Source of the DNA: CAZPDM01 sp964585305
GTDB taxonomy: Bacteria; Planctomycetota; Uabimicrobiia; Uabimicrobiales; JABWCH01
Direction: 5' to 3'
Assembly: GCA_964585305.1 (NCBI GenBank)
Contig: CAZPDM010000009.1
Coordinates: 12,950-76,949 of the forward strand
DNA length: 64,000 bases
Of this stretch, positions 19,197 through 26,417 are shown piece after piece. The translations under genes and the position numbers were made by a program. The notes beneath the pieces were generated by a model. That model did no database searches. It was not told where the DNA came from and saw only the letters and a list, made by a program, of their open reading frames with translations. Within the stretch, counting starts at the first letter, position 1. Every line of letters begins with the position of its first letter.

Positions 19197-19661
19197 CTAG
19201 AAAATAAGCCATCGAATAAACTTATCTAAAACAATATCCGCTGCAAAAAGATAAACACCCATAGCGATAATTACAATTATTACTACCAAAGAAGAGTCAG
19301 CAACTTCTCCACGGCTTGGCCAAGATACTTTGCGCATTTCGCTTTCGGTATCAATAAGAAATTCAGAAACTCGCATATTGACAAAAGTCAAGTATGCAAC
19401 TAAAGCTGTTAATCCAATTGCCATGCCAACAGCAATTAGCCATTTTGGTGTAATTGTAATGGTAATATCTACCAATGGAATTGTAAATTTATACAATTCT
19501 TGATAGAACCATTCCCAAAATTCAGGACGAGCTTCCGTTCCTGAATAAGGAAACCCTACAAAGCAACGATATGCAGCAAAAATCGTTAATGCTATTGCAA
19601 TAGCAAAAAAACACCAACGAACAACCAAACCCTGTTTTCTTTTATGCAAAGTAAAAGGCAT
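19197..19661 (-). CDS. secE: Preprotein translocase subunit SecE
   Basis: Essential clamp of the SecYEG channel in the inner membrane, 154 aa. Three hydrophobic segments (about residues 12-34, 72-96 and 125-147) give the longer E. coli-like topology, not the single-helix type. The conserved amphipathic segment SEMRKVSWPSRGEV precedes the last helix. The ATG at 19661 has GGAGA about 9 bases upstream. Confidence 0.94.
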   Translation of the reverse strand: MPFTLHKRKQGLVVRWCFFAIAIALTIFAAYRCFVGFPYSGTEARPEFWEWFYQELYKFTIPLVDITITITPKWLIAVGMAIGLTALVAYLTFVNMRVSEFLIDTESEMRKVSWPSRGEVADSSLVVIIVIIAMGVYLFAADIVLDKFIRWLIF

Positions 19662-19964
19662 TAGTGTCTGTCTCCGATACTTTGTTTTTAGCAAAAATGG
19701 AGGGTGTATCTACCAACGCACGCAGTTATGCTGTGCTCCATTAGTACTTTTATATTTATATAAAAAAATGATAAATTCGTTTAAATGAAAAATTCATTTA
19801 AAAGAGTATGCATAAAAATATTCATTTTAGTTGAAAAATTCGCTTTTGCGAACTTTTCAACTAACCAATATTTTTTGTAGCGGCTTTGAAGAAACATTGT
19901 CTTTTTTCTTCAATTACTTGTAGAATGAAACAAAGTTTCTGTTTAATAGTGTTTAAGAATGTAA
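19662..19964 (-). other. 303-base spacer between rpmG and secE, no gene seen
   Basis: AT-rich and without a credible ORF or tRNA. It contains two hairpins: 19829-19862 (AGTTGAAAA with TTTTCAACT, extended by TTCGC/GCGAA, one mismatch) and TTTAAATGA/TCATTTAAA near 19779-19801. Neither has a strong T tract on the - strand, so partial termination or mRNA processing is possible. Confidence 0.5.
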
Positions 19965-20147
19965 TTATTTTTTACGTTCTCCATGTTCTGTGTGTTTTCG
20001 ACAAGATCCACAGAATTTGGATAATAATAATTTTTCTACCTGATTTTTTGAGCCACGGGATTTGGTTTGTTTGCTAGTACGGTAGTTCCTGCTTTTACAT
20101 TCTTTACACTCAAGAGTTACATACTCCCGAGAACCTTTTTTAGCCAT
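19965..20147 (-). CDS. rpmG: 50S ribosomal protein L33
   Basis: Small ribosomal protein, 60 aa. It starts MAKKGSREYVTLECKECKSR, typical of L33, and keeps both zinc-binding pairs (CKEC and CGSC), so it is the zinc-containing form. It sits 3 bases downstream of tuf in the common tuf-rpmG-secE-nusG order. Confidence 0.95.
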   Translation of the reverse strand: MAKKGSREYVTLECKECKSRNYRTSKQTKSRGSKNQVEKLLLSKFCGSCRKHTEHGERKK

Positions 20148-20150
20148 GAA

Positions 20151-21344
20151 CTACTCCAAAACTTGGGTAACTACTCCCGCGCCTACTGTTTTGCCGCCTT
20201 CACGGATTGCAAAACGAAGTTCTTTTTCCATAGCAATCGGGGTGATCAATTCGACTTCAAGTTCTACATGATCGCCAGGCATAACCATGTCTGATGTGCC
20301 CAATACTTTAACAGTACCAGTAACGTCAGTGGTGCGGAAATAGAATTGTGGACGATATCCATTAAAGAATGGTTTATGGCGTCCGCCTTCTTCTTTTTTC
20401 AAGATATACACTTGAGATTTGAATTTTTTATGTGGAGTAATTGAGCCGGGTTTTGCAATAACTTGGCCTCTTACGAGTTGTTCTTTTTCAACACCACGGA
20501 GTAATAGACCAACATTATCACCTGCCATACCAATATCAAGTTCCTTGCGGAACATTTCAACACCGGTACAAACAGTTTTAATAGTGTCAGTAACACCAAC
20601 AACTTCAAGAGGTTCATTGACACGAACAATACCGCGTTCTACACGACCAGTACCTACTGTACCGCGACCTTTGATCGAGAATACGTCTTCGACTGGCATT
20701 AAGAAAGGTTTGTCTGTATCACGTTTTGGTGTGGGGATATAATTATCAACAGCTTCCATCAATTTAAGAATGGATTGTGTGCCGAGTGGTGAATTTTCAC
20801 CACTCATGGCTTTGGTAGCAGATCCGCGAATAATAGGGATTTCGTCGCCAGGGAATTCGTATTTCTTTAACAGATCGCGAAGTTCCATTTCAACGATTTC
20901 GAGTAGATCGGGATCCTTTTCCATTAAATCGCATTTATTGAGGAAAACTACAATATAAGGGACGTTAACTTGGCGAGCAAGAAGAATATGTTCGCGAGTT
21001 TGGGGCATTGGACCATCTGGAGCGGAAACAACAAGAATAGCACCATCCATTTGGGCTGCACCAGTAATCATGTTTTTGATGTAATCAGCATGTCCTGGGC
21101 AATCAACGTGAGCATAATGGCGTTTATCAGTTGAGTACTCCACATGAGCGACCTGGATGGTAATACCGCGTGCTTTTTCCTCTGGTGCCTTATCAATCTG
21201 ATCAAATGCCATCGCCTGTGCCAATCCCTTTTCAGCTAATGTCTTAGTAATTGCAGAGGTCAATGTTGTCTTACCATGGTCAATATGACCGATCGTCCCC
21301 ACATTGACGTGCGGTTTGTCTCTTGTAAACTTTTCCTTGGCCAT
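20151..21344 (-). CDS. tuf: Elongation factor Tu
   Basis: GTPase that delivers aminoacyl-tRNA to the ribosome, 397 aa. The G motifs are intact: GHIDHGKTT (P-loop), GIT of switch I, DCPGHADY, NKCD and GSATKA. Domains 2 and 3 follow with GRGTVGTGRVERG and the C-terminal REGGKTVGAGVVTQVLE. The codons are more GC-rich than elsewhere, as expected for high expression. The 140-base leader contains a CATCCC/GGGATG palindrome near 21392-21409. It is preceded by four tRNA genes on the same strand. Confidence 0.98.
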   Translation of the reverse strand: MAKEKFTRDKPHVNVGTIGHIDHGKTTLTSAITKTLAEKGLAQAMAFDQIDKAPEEKARGITIQVAHVEYSTDKRHYAHVDCPGHADYIKNMITGAAQMDGAILVVSAPDGPMPQTREHILLARQVNVPYIVVFLNKCDLMEKDPDLLEIVEMELRDLLKKYEFPGDEIPIIRGSATKAMSGENSPLGTQSILKLMEAVDNYIPTPKRDTDKPFLMPVEDVFSIKGRGTVGTGRVERGIVRVNEPLEVVGVTDTIKTVCTGVEMFRKELDIGMAGDNVGLLLRGVEKEQLVRGQVIAKPGSITPHKKFKSQVYILKKEEGGRHKPFFNGYRPQFYFRTTDVTGTVKVLGTSDMVMPGDHVELEVELITPIAMEKELRFAIREGGKTVGAGVVTQVLE

Positions 21345-21485
21345 GTGGATATCTCCTATAAAAAATGGCTCATTCTAAAAAAAAGAAAACAACATCCCTA
21401 TAGGGATGCTAGTTTATGAGATTTGCTAGAATTAATTTCTAATCGATTCTAGTTAAAAAAATTTTAGTATAAATAAAATTTTTAG

Positions 21486-21558
<73 letters not shown>

Positions 21559-21578
21559 AAAAACTATTTATAGTTCAA

Positions 21579-21649
21579 AGCGGGTGATGGGAATCGAACC
21601 CACATAGCCAGCTTGGAAGGCTGGTGCTCTACCATTGAGCTACACCCGC
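21579..21649 (-). tRNA. tRNA-Gly (anticodon TCC)
   Basis: 71-base cloverleaf. Acceptor stem GCGGGTG/CACCCGC, anticodon stem CCAGC/GCTGG with loop CTTCCAA, T loop GTTCGAT. No encoded CCA. It matches the place of glyT. Confidence 0.96.
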
Positions 21650-21656
21650 AGTTTGG

Positions 21657-21738
21657 TGGAGAGAGGAGGATTTGGACCTCCGAAGGCGTTGCCAGTAGAT
21701 TTACAGTCTACCCCCTTTGGCCACTCGGGCATCTCTCC
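21657..21738 (-). tRNA. tRNA-Tyr (anticodon GTA)
   Basis: 82-base class II tRNA with a long variable arm. Acceptor stem GGAGAGA/TCTCTCC, anticodon stem GTAGA/TCTAC with loop CTGTAAA. No encoded CCA. It matches the place of tyrU. Confidence 0.96.
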
Positions 21739-21753
21739 ATAATATAAACCTGA

Positions 21754-21825
21754 AGCTAATGGTGGGATTTGAACCCACAACCTGCTGATTACAAATCAGC
21801 TGCTCGGCCGTTGAGCTACATTAGC
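21754..21825 (-). tRNA. tRNA-Thr (anticodon TGT)
   Basis: 72-base cloverleaf. Acceptor stem GCTAATG/CATTAGC, anticodon stem GCTGA/TCAGC with loop TTTGTAA, T loop GTTCAAA. It is first of the cluster, matching thrU. Confidence 0.96.
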
Positions 21826-21926
21826 AGATTGTAGATTAGCAGATTAGCAATGCAATTTATATAAATTTACATCTATCATATAGTTATGCTTCATGTAAAT
21901 CTACACATCATTCATTTGTCGCGTAT

Positions 21927-21954
21927 ATTATACCTTTTCTTTTTTAAATTGCAA
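21927..21954 (-). promoter_or_regulatory. Promoter of the tRNA-tuf-rpoBC block
   Basis: On the - strand: -35 TTGCAA (21949-21954), 16-base spacer, -10 TATAAT (21927-21932). It lies about 100 bases upstream of tRNA-Thr(TGT) and is the only strong promoter I see for the whole downstream block. Confidence 0.8.
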
Positions 21955-22016
21955 GCAAAAAATTTTTTTTTTTTGTTTTTTTTTTATATTTTTATGGCAT
22001 GACGCCATAAACTATT

Positions 22017-23042
22017 TTAGCAATTAACTTTAAAACCTGCTTGAACAAGAGCATGTAAGTGTAGCATGCCAAGGGGTTTCTTAGTTTGATCTACTACAGG
22101 AAGTAAAAATATAGGACGTGGTTTATGATTTTCCATCAATTTTAAAGCATCATAGGCAAGACTTTCCCCATGTACATACACAGGATTTTTCGTCATTAAA
22201 TCTTTTACTGAAGTATTCATAGCATCCGCAATATTGCTGCCTTTTGTAGCAAAATTTTCTAAAATTCTACGAACATCTCCATCTGTTATAATTCCCGCAA
22301 GTTTTCCATCTTCTCCAATTACACTGGTTCCACCTAGTTTATAGTGTGTAATAGTACGTAAGGCAACAGAAAAATTGTCATCTTGAGATATAACAGGATT
22401 TGTCAATTGTTCTTGTAAAAGATGTTGAACTCGTAGAGTTAAACGTTTTCCTAGCATTCCTCTGGGATGATATATTGCAAAATCTTCTGGTGTAAACTTT
22501 CGAGCTTCCATTAAGGCAACAGTTAATGCATCTCCTAAAGCAAGTGTTGCAGTAGTAGATGTAGTTGGTACAAGGTTATATCGATCCGCTTCTTTGGTTT
22601 GACCGATCAATAATGTTACGTCTGATAATTGGCTTAATGTACTATTAGATTTTGAAGTGATAGCAATAATAGGAACTTCTATGTATTTAACGAATGATAG
22701 TAATTCAATGATTTCTTCAGTTTCTCCTGAAAAAGATATTGCTAAAATACAATCTTTATGATGGATAACACCTAAATCTCCATGAAAACCTTCTGCTGGG
22801 TGTAAAAAATGAGAAGGAATTCCAACACTAGTAAGACTTGCAGCAATTTTTTGGCCAATATGACCGCTTTTTCCCATTCCTGTAACAATAATACGGCCTT
22901 GGCAATTTAGAATAATTTTACAAGCTTGAAGAAAAGTGTCGTTAATTTGCTCGGAAAGTTGAGATAAAGCCTTACTTTCTTCAAATAATACACGTTTAGC
23001 AATTTCTAAAAAAGAGATATCTAAGCTATTTTTTTCTTCCAT
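22017..23042 (-). CDS. kdsD: Arabinose-5-phosphate isomerase (KpsF/GutQ family)
   Basis: Interconverts ribulose-5-phosphate and arabinose-5-phosphate, the first step to Kdo of LPS. The N-terminal SIS sugar-isomerase domain (about residues 40-175) has GRIIVTGMGKSGHIG, HPAEGFHGDLG and SFSGETEEI. The linker HPRGMLGKRL corresponds to the usual HPGG segment with Arg in place of Gly. Two CBS domains follow (residues ~210-335). At 341 aa it is slightly longer than usual. No clear SD precedes the ATG. An 8-bp hairpin (21991-22011) lies after the stop but lacks a T tract on this strand. Confidence 0.93.
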   Translation of the reverse strand: MEEKNSLDISFLEIAKRVLFEESKALSQLSEQINDTFLQACKIILNCQGRIIVTGMGKSGHIGQKIAASLTSVGIPSHFLHPAEGFHGDLGVIHHKDCILAISFSGETEEIIELLSFVKYIEVPIIAITSKSNSTLSQLSDVTLLIGQTKEADRYNLVPTTSTTATLALGDALTVALMEARKFTPEDFAIYHPRGMLGKRLTLRVQHLLQEQLTNPVISQDDNFSVALRTITHYKLGGTSVIGEDGKLAGIITDGDVRRILENFATKGSNIADAMNTSVKDLMTKNPVYVHGESLAYDALKLMENHKPRPIFLLPVVDQTKKPLGMLHLHALVQAGFKVNC

Positions 23043-23213
23043 TATTTTTAACAGAAAATACTTTATTGCTTAACCCGCAACAAATATTTTCCTACCTTGA
23101 TAGTATATTTTCTAACTTTTTAAGAAATATTCAAAATATGATTTTATCATTCTAACAGAGCTATTGTTGGAATGCAAGAAAAAAAGAGAGAAAATAAATA
23201 TTTTTGAAAAGTC

Positions 23214-23242
23214 TTGACGAAAGATAAAGTTATCGTTAAAAT
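23214..23242 (+). promoter_or_regulatory. Promoter of the BRCT-like gene pair
   Basis: -35 TTGACG (23214-23219), 17-base spacer, -10 TAAAAT (23237-23242), close to the sigma-70 consensus. The resulting 5' leader would be about 140 bases. Confidence 0.75.
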
Positions 23243-23346
23243 GGAGATGATGAAAAATATCATTTTTTGTAAAAAAATATTATTTTGTTAATTATTGTAC
23301 TAAATAGTAGTTATAAACAATACCACATGCTTTCTGCTAAAATACA

Positions 23347-23391
23347 GGAGGGTGGCAGCTTTTTTATTTGGAAAGTCTTGCCATATTTTTT
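23347..23391 (+). promoter_or_regulatory. SD-hairpin-ATG leader of first BRCT-like gene
   Basis: GGAGG (23347-23351) is followed after one base by a stem, TGGCA (23353-23357) with TGCCA (23379-23383), extended by an inner CTTT/AAAG, then an AT tract and the ATG at 23392. Linear SD-to-ATG distance is 40 bases. If the hairpin forms, the effective spacing is about 9 bases. Confidence 0.5.
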
Positions 23392-24666
23392 ATGAGACAA
23401 CGTGGTTCTGTTCACCTCGCGGTTTTTGCAACTTTATTTATCATAAGCGCGTTTTTAATGTTCGGGCTTATGGGAATGGAAAATTATTATCTCCAAGAAA
23501 AAGCTACAATGGATCGAAACATTAAATATTTACAAGATGAGATGCTTAAATTAAACAATGATTTGCAAGAACTTGAAAGTTTAAGCGGTTTTTTTCATAA
23601 TAAAGAAAACCGTAGTAATTTTGCAGATATTAGTCAAGCTAGAGTTGTAATTCCTAATTTATTAGGCCAATTACAGAAAGTTCATAACAAAGAGCTCGAA
23701 CTTCCTACATTAGCTATTTCTGATGTAGAATTAGCAGAAAAAAAGGAAAATTCTTTAACTCTTGAAAAAATGTTATTTTCTGGTTTTGAACGTATTCAAG
23801 AATTACAAAACGAAATTGCTATGCTTGAGCACCAAAGCCAAATCATATCAGAAAATAAGCGATTGCAAGAAGAATATCGAAAACAGATAACTGATGAAAT
23901 GAATGATTGGCTTAAGACTTTAGGAAATGATATAGAAAGTTATCAAACTCAGTTTGATAAAAAATTAAAAGATGTAGAAGCACTCCAACAAAAATATGAA
24001 CTTGCTAAAAATGAGGCAATTCAAAAAGCTCAAGAAGCGGAACAATCTATACAAAATGATAAAAATGAGTTTGAAATACAAATTGAACAAAAGAAAAATG
24101 AAATTCGTAAATTGCAAGCTCAAAAATATGGAGAAAGTGAACCCATTACAAAGCAACGCATATTCCGTCCAGAAGAAGAAAAATATGATGGAACTATTAG
24201 TTTTTCAGACGCTCGAACAAAGACTGTATATATTGATTTAGGTCAATCTCAAAAAATTATAAAAGGACTAAAATTTGACGTATATCGCCAAGCAAACCAA
24301 GCAGCAAAAATATGGATCGGCCAGATTGAAATCCAAAAAGTTATGGAAAAAGTTAGTATGGCAACCATCGTAAAAATAAAAGATCCATTAAATCCGATTG
24401 TTCCTGGCGATAGTATTATGAACCCTATTTTTAATTATAAAGAACCGGTTTATATTACATTAGCTGGTAATTTAAAAAAATCAAATGCTACAATGAAGCA
24501 GTTGATTGAAGAATTGGGTGCTATTATAGAACCTCAAGTAAGTGTTCGTACTAATTTTGTTGTTTATGCTCCTAAGAGTGAAACAACAGAAAACTATCGT
24601 GCGGCAATAAACTTTGGTGTACCTTTGATGAGTGAGGATGTTGTCCTTCAATATATTGGGGACTAA
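23392..24666 (+). CDS. Membrane-anchored coiled-coil protein with C-terminal BRCT-like domain (paralog 1)
   Basis: No named family is recognised for the whole protein (424 aa). Residues ~10-30 are a single hydrophobic segment after a short basic N-terminus, so the protein is probably anchored with its bulk on one side of the membrane. Residues ~40-245 are mostly charged coiled coil. Residues ~255-345 form a beta-rich segment (VYIDLGQSQKIIKGLKFDVY, then NPIVPGDSI). The last ~72 residues have the BRCT pattern: ITLAGNL, LIEELGAIIEPQVSVRTNFV, a Gly-Val near the end (INFGVPLMSED). BRCT domains in bacteria are normally seen in LigA. The ATG at 23392 is preferred over the TTG at 23368, which lies inside the leader hairpin. 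It is followed by a paralog with the same domain order. Confidence 0.72.
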   Translation: MRQRGSVHLAVFATLFIISAFLMFGLMGMENYYLQEKATMDRNIKYLQDEMLKLNNDLQELESLSGFFHNKENRSNFADISQARVVIPNLLGQLQKVHNKELELPTLAISDVELAEKKENSLTLEKMLFSGFERIQELQNEIAMLEHQSQIISENKRLQEEYRKQITDEMNDWLKTLGNDIESYQTQFDKKLKDVEALQQKYELAKNEAIQKAQEAEQSIQNDKNEFEIQIEQKKNEIRKLQAQKYGESEPITKQRIFRPEEEKYDGTISFSDARTKTVYIDLGQSQKIIKGLKFDVYRQANQAAKIWIGQIEIQKVMEKVSMATIVKIKDPLNPIVPGDSIMNPIFNYKEPVYITLAGNLKKSNATMKQLIEELGAIIEPQVSVRTNFVVYAPKSETTENYRAAINFGVPLMSEDVVLQYIGD

Positions 24667-24734
24667 TATATTCTGAAGGTCAATCATTTTTATAAAAAAT
24701 ATTTATCTTCACATTATTTATTGAAAAATCATAC

Positions 24735-24785
24735 GGAGGTAGCGATTTCCTCACCATTAAAAGCAGGAGTCTATCGCTAATTTTT
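24735..24785 (+). promoter_or_regulatory. SD-hairpin-ATG leader of second BRCT-like gene
   Basis: GGAGG (24735-24739) abuts a hairpin: TAGCGAT (24740-24746) with ATCGCTA (24773-24779), inner stem TCCT/AGGA, then ATTTTT and the ATG at 24786. Linear spacing is 46 bases and folded spacing about 6. The architecture is the same as at 23347 although the stem sequences differ. Confidence 0.55.
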
Positions 24786-26183
24786 ATGAAATCCGGTACA
24801 ATGATAACTTTGGGAATTTTTATTTTTTTATGGTTAGTTTGCTCTGTGGTTTCTTTGATAACTTATCAAAACATTCAAAAACTTGCAATTGATCCTGAAA
24901 ATAAGAAGACTGCTCAAGTTAGCGAATTAAGTGAAATCACTCAGAAAAAAATTGCATTAGCAAAAAAGAAAGAAGAATATGCTGATCTAGAATCTAGAGC
25001 CCAAAAAATTTCTAACTTTATTGGCTTTCGTCAACCAAGTTATATTGGCGGCTCTTCAATGTCAGATGTAGACTCAATTATTTTTTTCCTTGATACGGTA
25101 TGTAGTGATGTTGCAAGTCCAATTTATAAAAATTCTCTGAAATTAGCAACTCTTGGTTCTGAAAATCAGAAAATTGATAAGGAAGACAAAATTATCAAAG
25201 GAGAATCTTGTAACAAATCTCAACTAAGAAATATTAACTATGTCAAAACATTGATCACTCTTGAAGATGTTTGGGAAGCAACCATCAAACGTATTGAAAC
25301 GTTACAACAACAGGCTAAAAGCAAACGCGTAAACTTAAAAGATGCTCGTGAAGAATACGAAAAACTAATTTTTGATACCCAAAACGAAATTACTCAAATC
25401 CAACAAACTTTACAGCAAAAACGTACTGAATTCCAAGAAAATTATGTTAAAAATGAAGAAATTCTTTCTAATGCAGAAGAAGCTAGAAAGAAAGCACATG
25501 AAGAATCTTTGCAACAAAAAGAACTTCTTGCTAATGTTGAACGACAACAACGCGAACAAAATAAAAAATTTAGTAATGAACAAAAAATATTAGAAGAGCG
25601 TGTTCATGAAATACAAGCCGCAACTGCTGGACAATCTGGAGTAGAACGTTGGTTTAAAGACCAATCAGAAAAAGGCAAAGCGCAAGAAATACCTGATGGT
25701 GAAATTCTATATAGCAACAATAAACAACAGATTGCCTATATTGATTTAGGACGCTCAGATCGAATCCAAAAAGGAATGAGCTTTGATGTTATTCAATATG
25801 GTAAAGGCGGTCGGAAAGAAATAAAAGGAAAAATTGAAGTAAAAGAAGTTCAAGAAAAGATGAGTAAAGTTAGTATTGTGAAAGAAACTTCTATACTCAA
25901 TCCTATTAAACAGGGCGATAAAATAATAAATTCTGTTTATGATAAAAATAAAATAAAATATTTTGTTGTAGCAGGGAAAATTACTCGAAAATATTCTATG
26001 GATCAAATACGACGCATGGTTTCAGAAATTGGTGCACAAATTGAAGATTCTCTCACTCCTAAAACAGACACTATTATTTTAGGTGAAGGATTTGAAAGAG
26101 ATCCAATTTACCAGTCCGCACAAGAGCGCGGTGTTGAAACGATGCTAGAAGTAGAGTTCTTAGAACATTTAGGTGTACAATAA
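24786..26183 (+). CDS. Membrane-anchored coiled-coil protein with C-terminal BRCT-like domain (paralog 2)
   Basis: Same layout as the upstream paralog, 465 aa. A hydrophobic segment covers residues ~6-28. A variable region with Cys at two points follows, then a long coiled coil (~165-285). The beta-rich segment IAYIDLGRSDRIQKGMSFDV with NPIKQGDKI matches its paralog position by position. The last ~75 residues are BRCT-like: FVVAGKI, MVSEIGAQIEDSLTPKTDTI, then ERGVETMLEVEFLEHL. The different linkers and the shared ends suggest an old duplication. No DNA ligase or repair gene is nearby. Function is unknown; a paired envelope scaffold is one possibility. Confidence 0.72.
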   Translation: MKSGTMITLGIFIFLWLVCSVVSLITYQNIQKLAIDPENKKTAQVSELSEITQKKIALAKKKEEYADLESRAQKISNFIGFRQPSYIGGSSMSDVDSIIFFLDTVCSDVASPIYKNSLKLATLGSENQKIDKEDKIIKGESCNKSQLRNINYVKTLITLEDVWEATIKRIETLQQQAKSKRVNLKDAREEYEKLIFDTQNEITQIQQTLQQKRTEFQENYVKNEEILSNAEEARKKAHEESLQQKELLANVERQQREQNKKFSNEQKILEERVHEIQAATAGQSGVERWFKDQSEKGKAQEIPDGEILYSNNKQQIAYIDLGRSDRIQKGMSFDVIQYGKGGRKEIKGKIEVKEVQEKMSKVSIVKETSILNPIKQGDKIINSVYDKNKIKYFVVAGKITRKYSMDQIRRMVSEIGAQIEDSLTPKTDTIILGEGFERDPIYQSAQERGVETMLEVEFLEHLGVQ

Positions 26184-26243
26184 ATGCGCAAAAAAATATT
26201 TTTTCTTTTGAATAACTAATCTGTCAAATAAGTTTTTTGACGT

Positions 26244-26327
26244 CCAACTATGAGGAATTGAACCCGCCTCTGTAATTTCTTTTCGTTAAAGCCACCATTT
26301 ATAAGCGGCGGGTTAATTCCTACACTG
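26244..26327. repeat. Imperfect inverted repeat between convergent genes
   Basis: GGAATTGAACCCGCC (26254-26268) and GGCGGGTTAATTCC (26307-26320) pair over 14 bp with one bulged G. CCA (26244) and TGG (26325) are placed to extend it. One arm resembles a tRNA T-arm, but no cloverleaf can be drawn. It could be a structured 3' UTR, a small RNA or a decayed tRNA. Confidence 0.5.
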
Positions 26328-26379
26328 GGATAAGAAAAAGAAATTAAGTTAAAGAGCAATAAATCAAAAATAACAAAAA

Positions 26380-26413
26380 AACGTTAGCTTGAATTTAAGC
26401 TAGCGTTTTTTTT
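26380..26413. terminator. Bidirectional intrinsic terminator between BRCT-like gene 2 and kinase
   Basis: AACGTTAGCTT (26380-26390) and AAGCTAGCGTT (26397-26407), 11 bp with one G-U, with A runs on the left and T runs on the right. Confidence 0.88.
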
Positions 26414-26417
26414 GTTG

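Larger units (their letters stand above)
23043..23391. other. Divergent spacer between kdsD and the first BRCT-like gene
   Basis: AT-rich, no gene. It contains the promoter 23214-23242 and the structured leader 23347-23391 of the downstream + strand gene. I see no convincing promoter for kdsD. Confidence 0.6.

Noticed and set aside
21991..22011. Intrinsic terminator for kdsD
   Set aside because: The 8-bp stem is followed by A runs, not T runs, on the - strand.
23368..23391. TTG start giving a longer first BRCT-like protein
   Set aside because: The TTG lies in the loop of the leader hairpin with no properly spaced SD; the ATG at 23392 begins with a short basic stretch before the membrane helix, matching its paralog.
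26244..26327. tRNA, tRNA-Sec or tmRNA gene
   Set aside because: A T-arm-like motif is present, but no acceptor stem, D arm or anticodon arm can be drawn around it.
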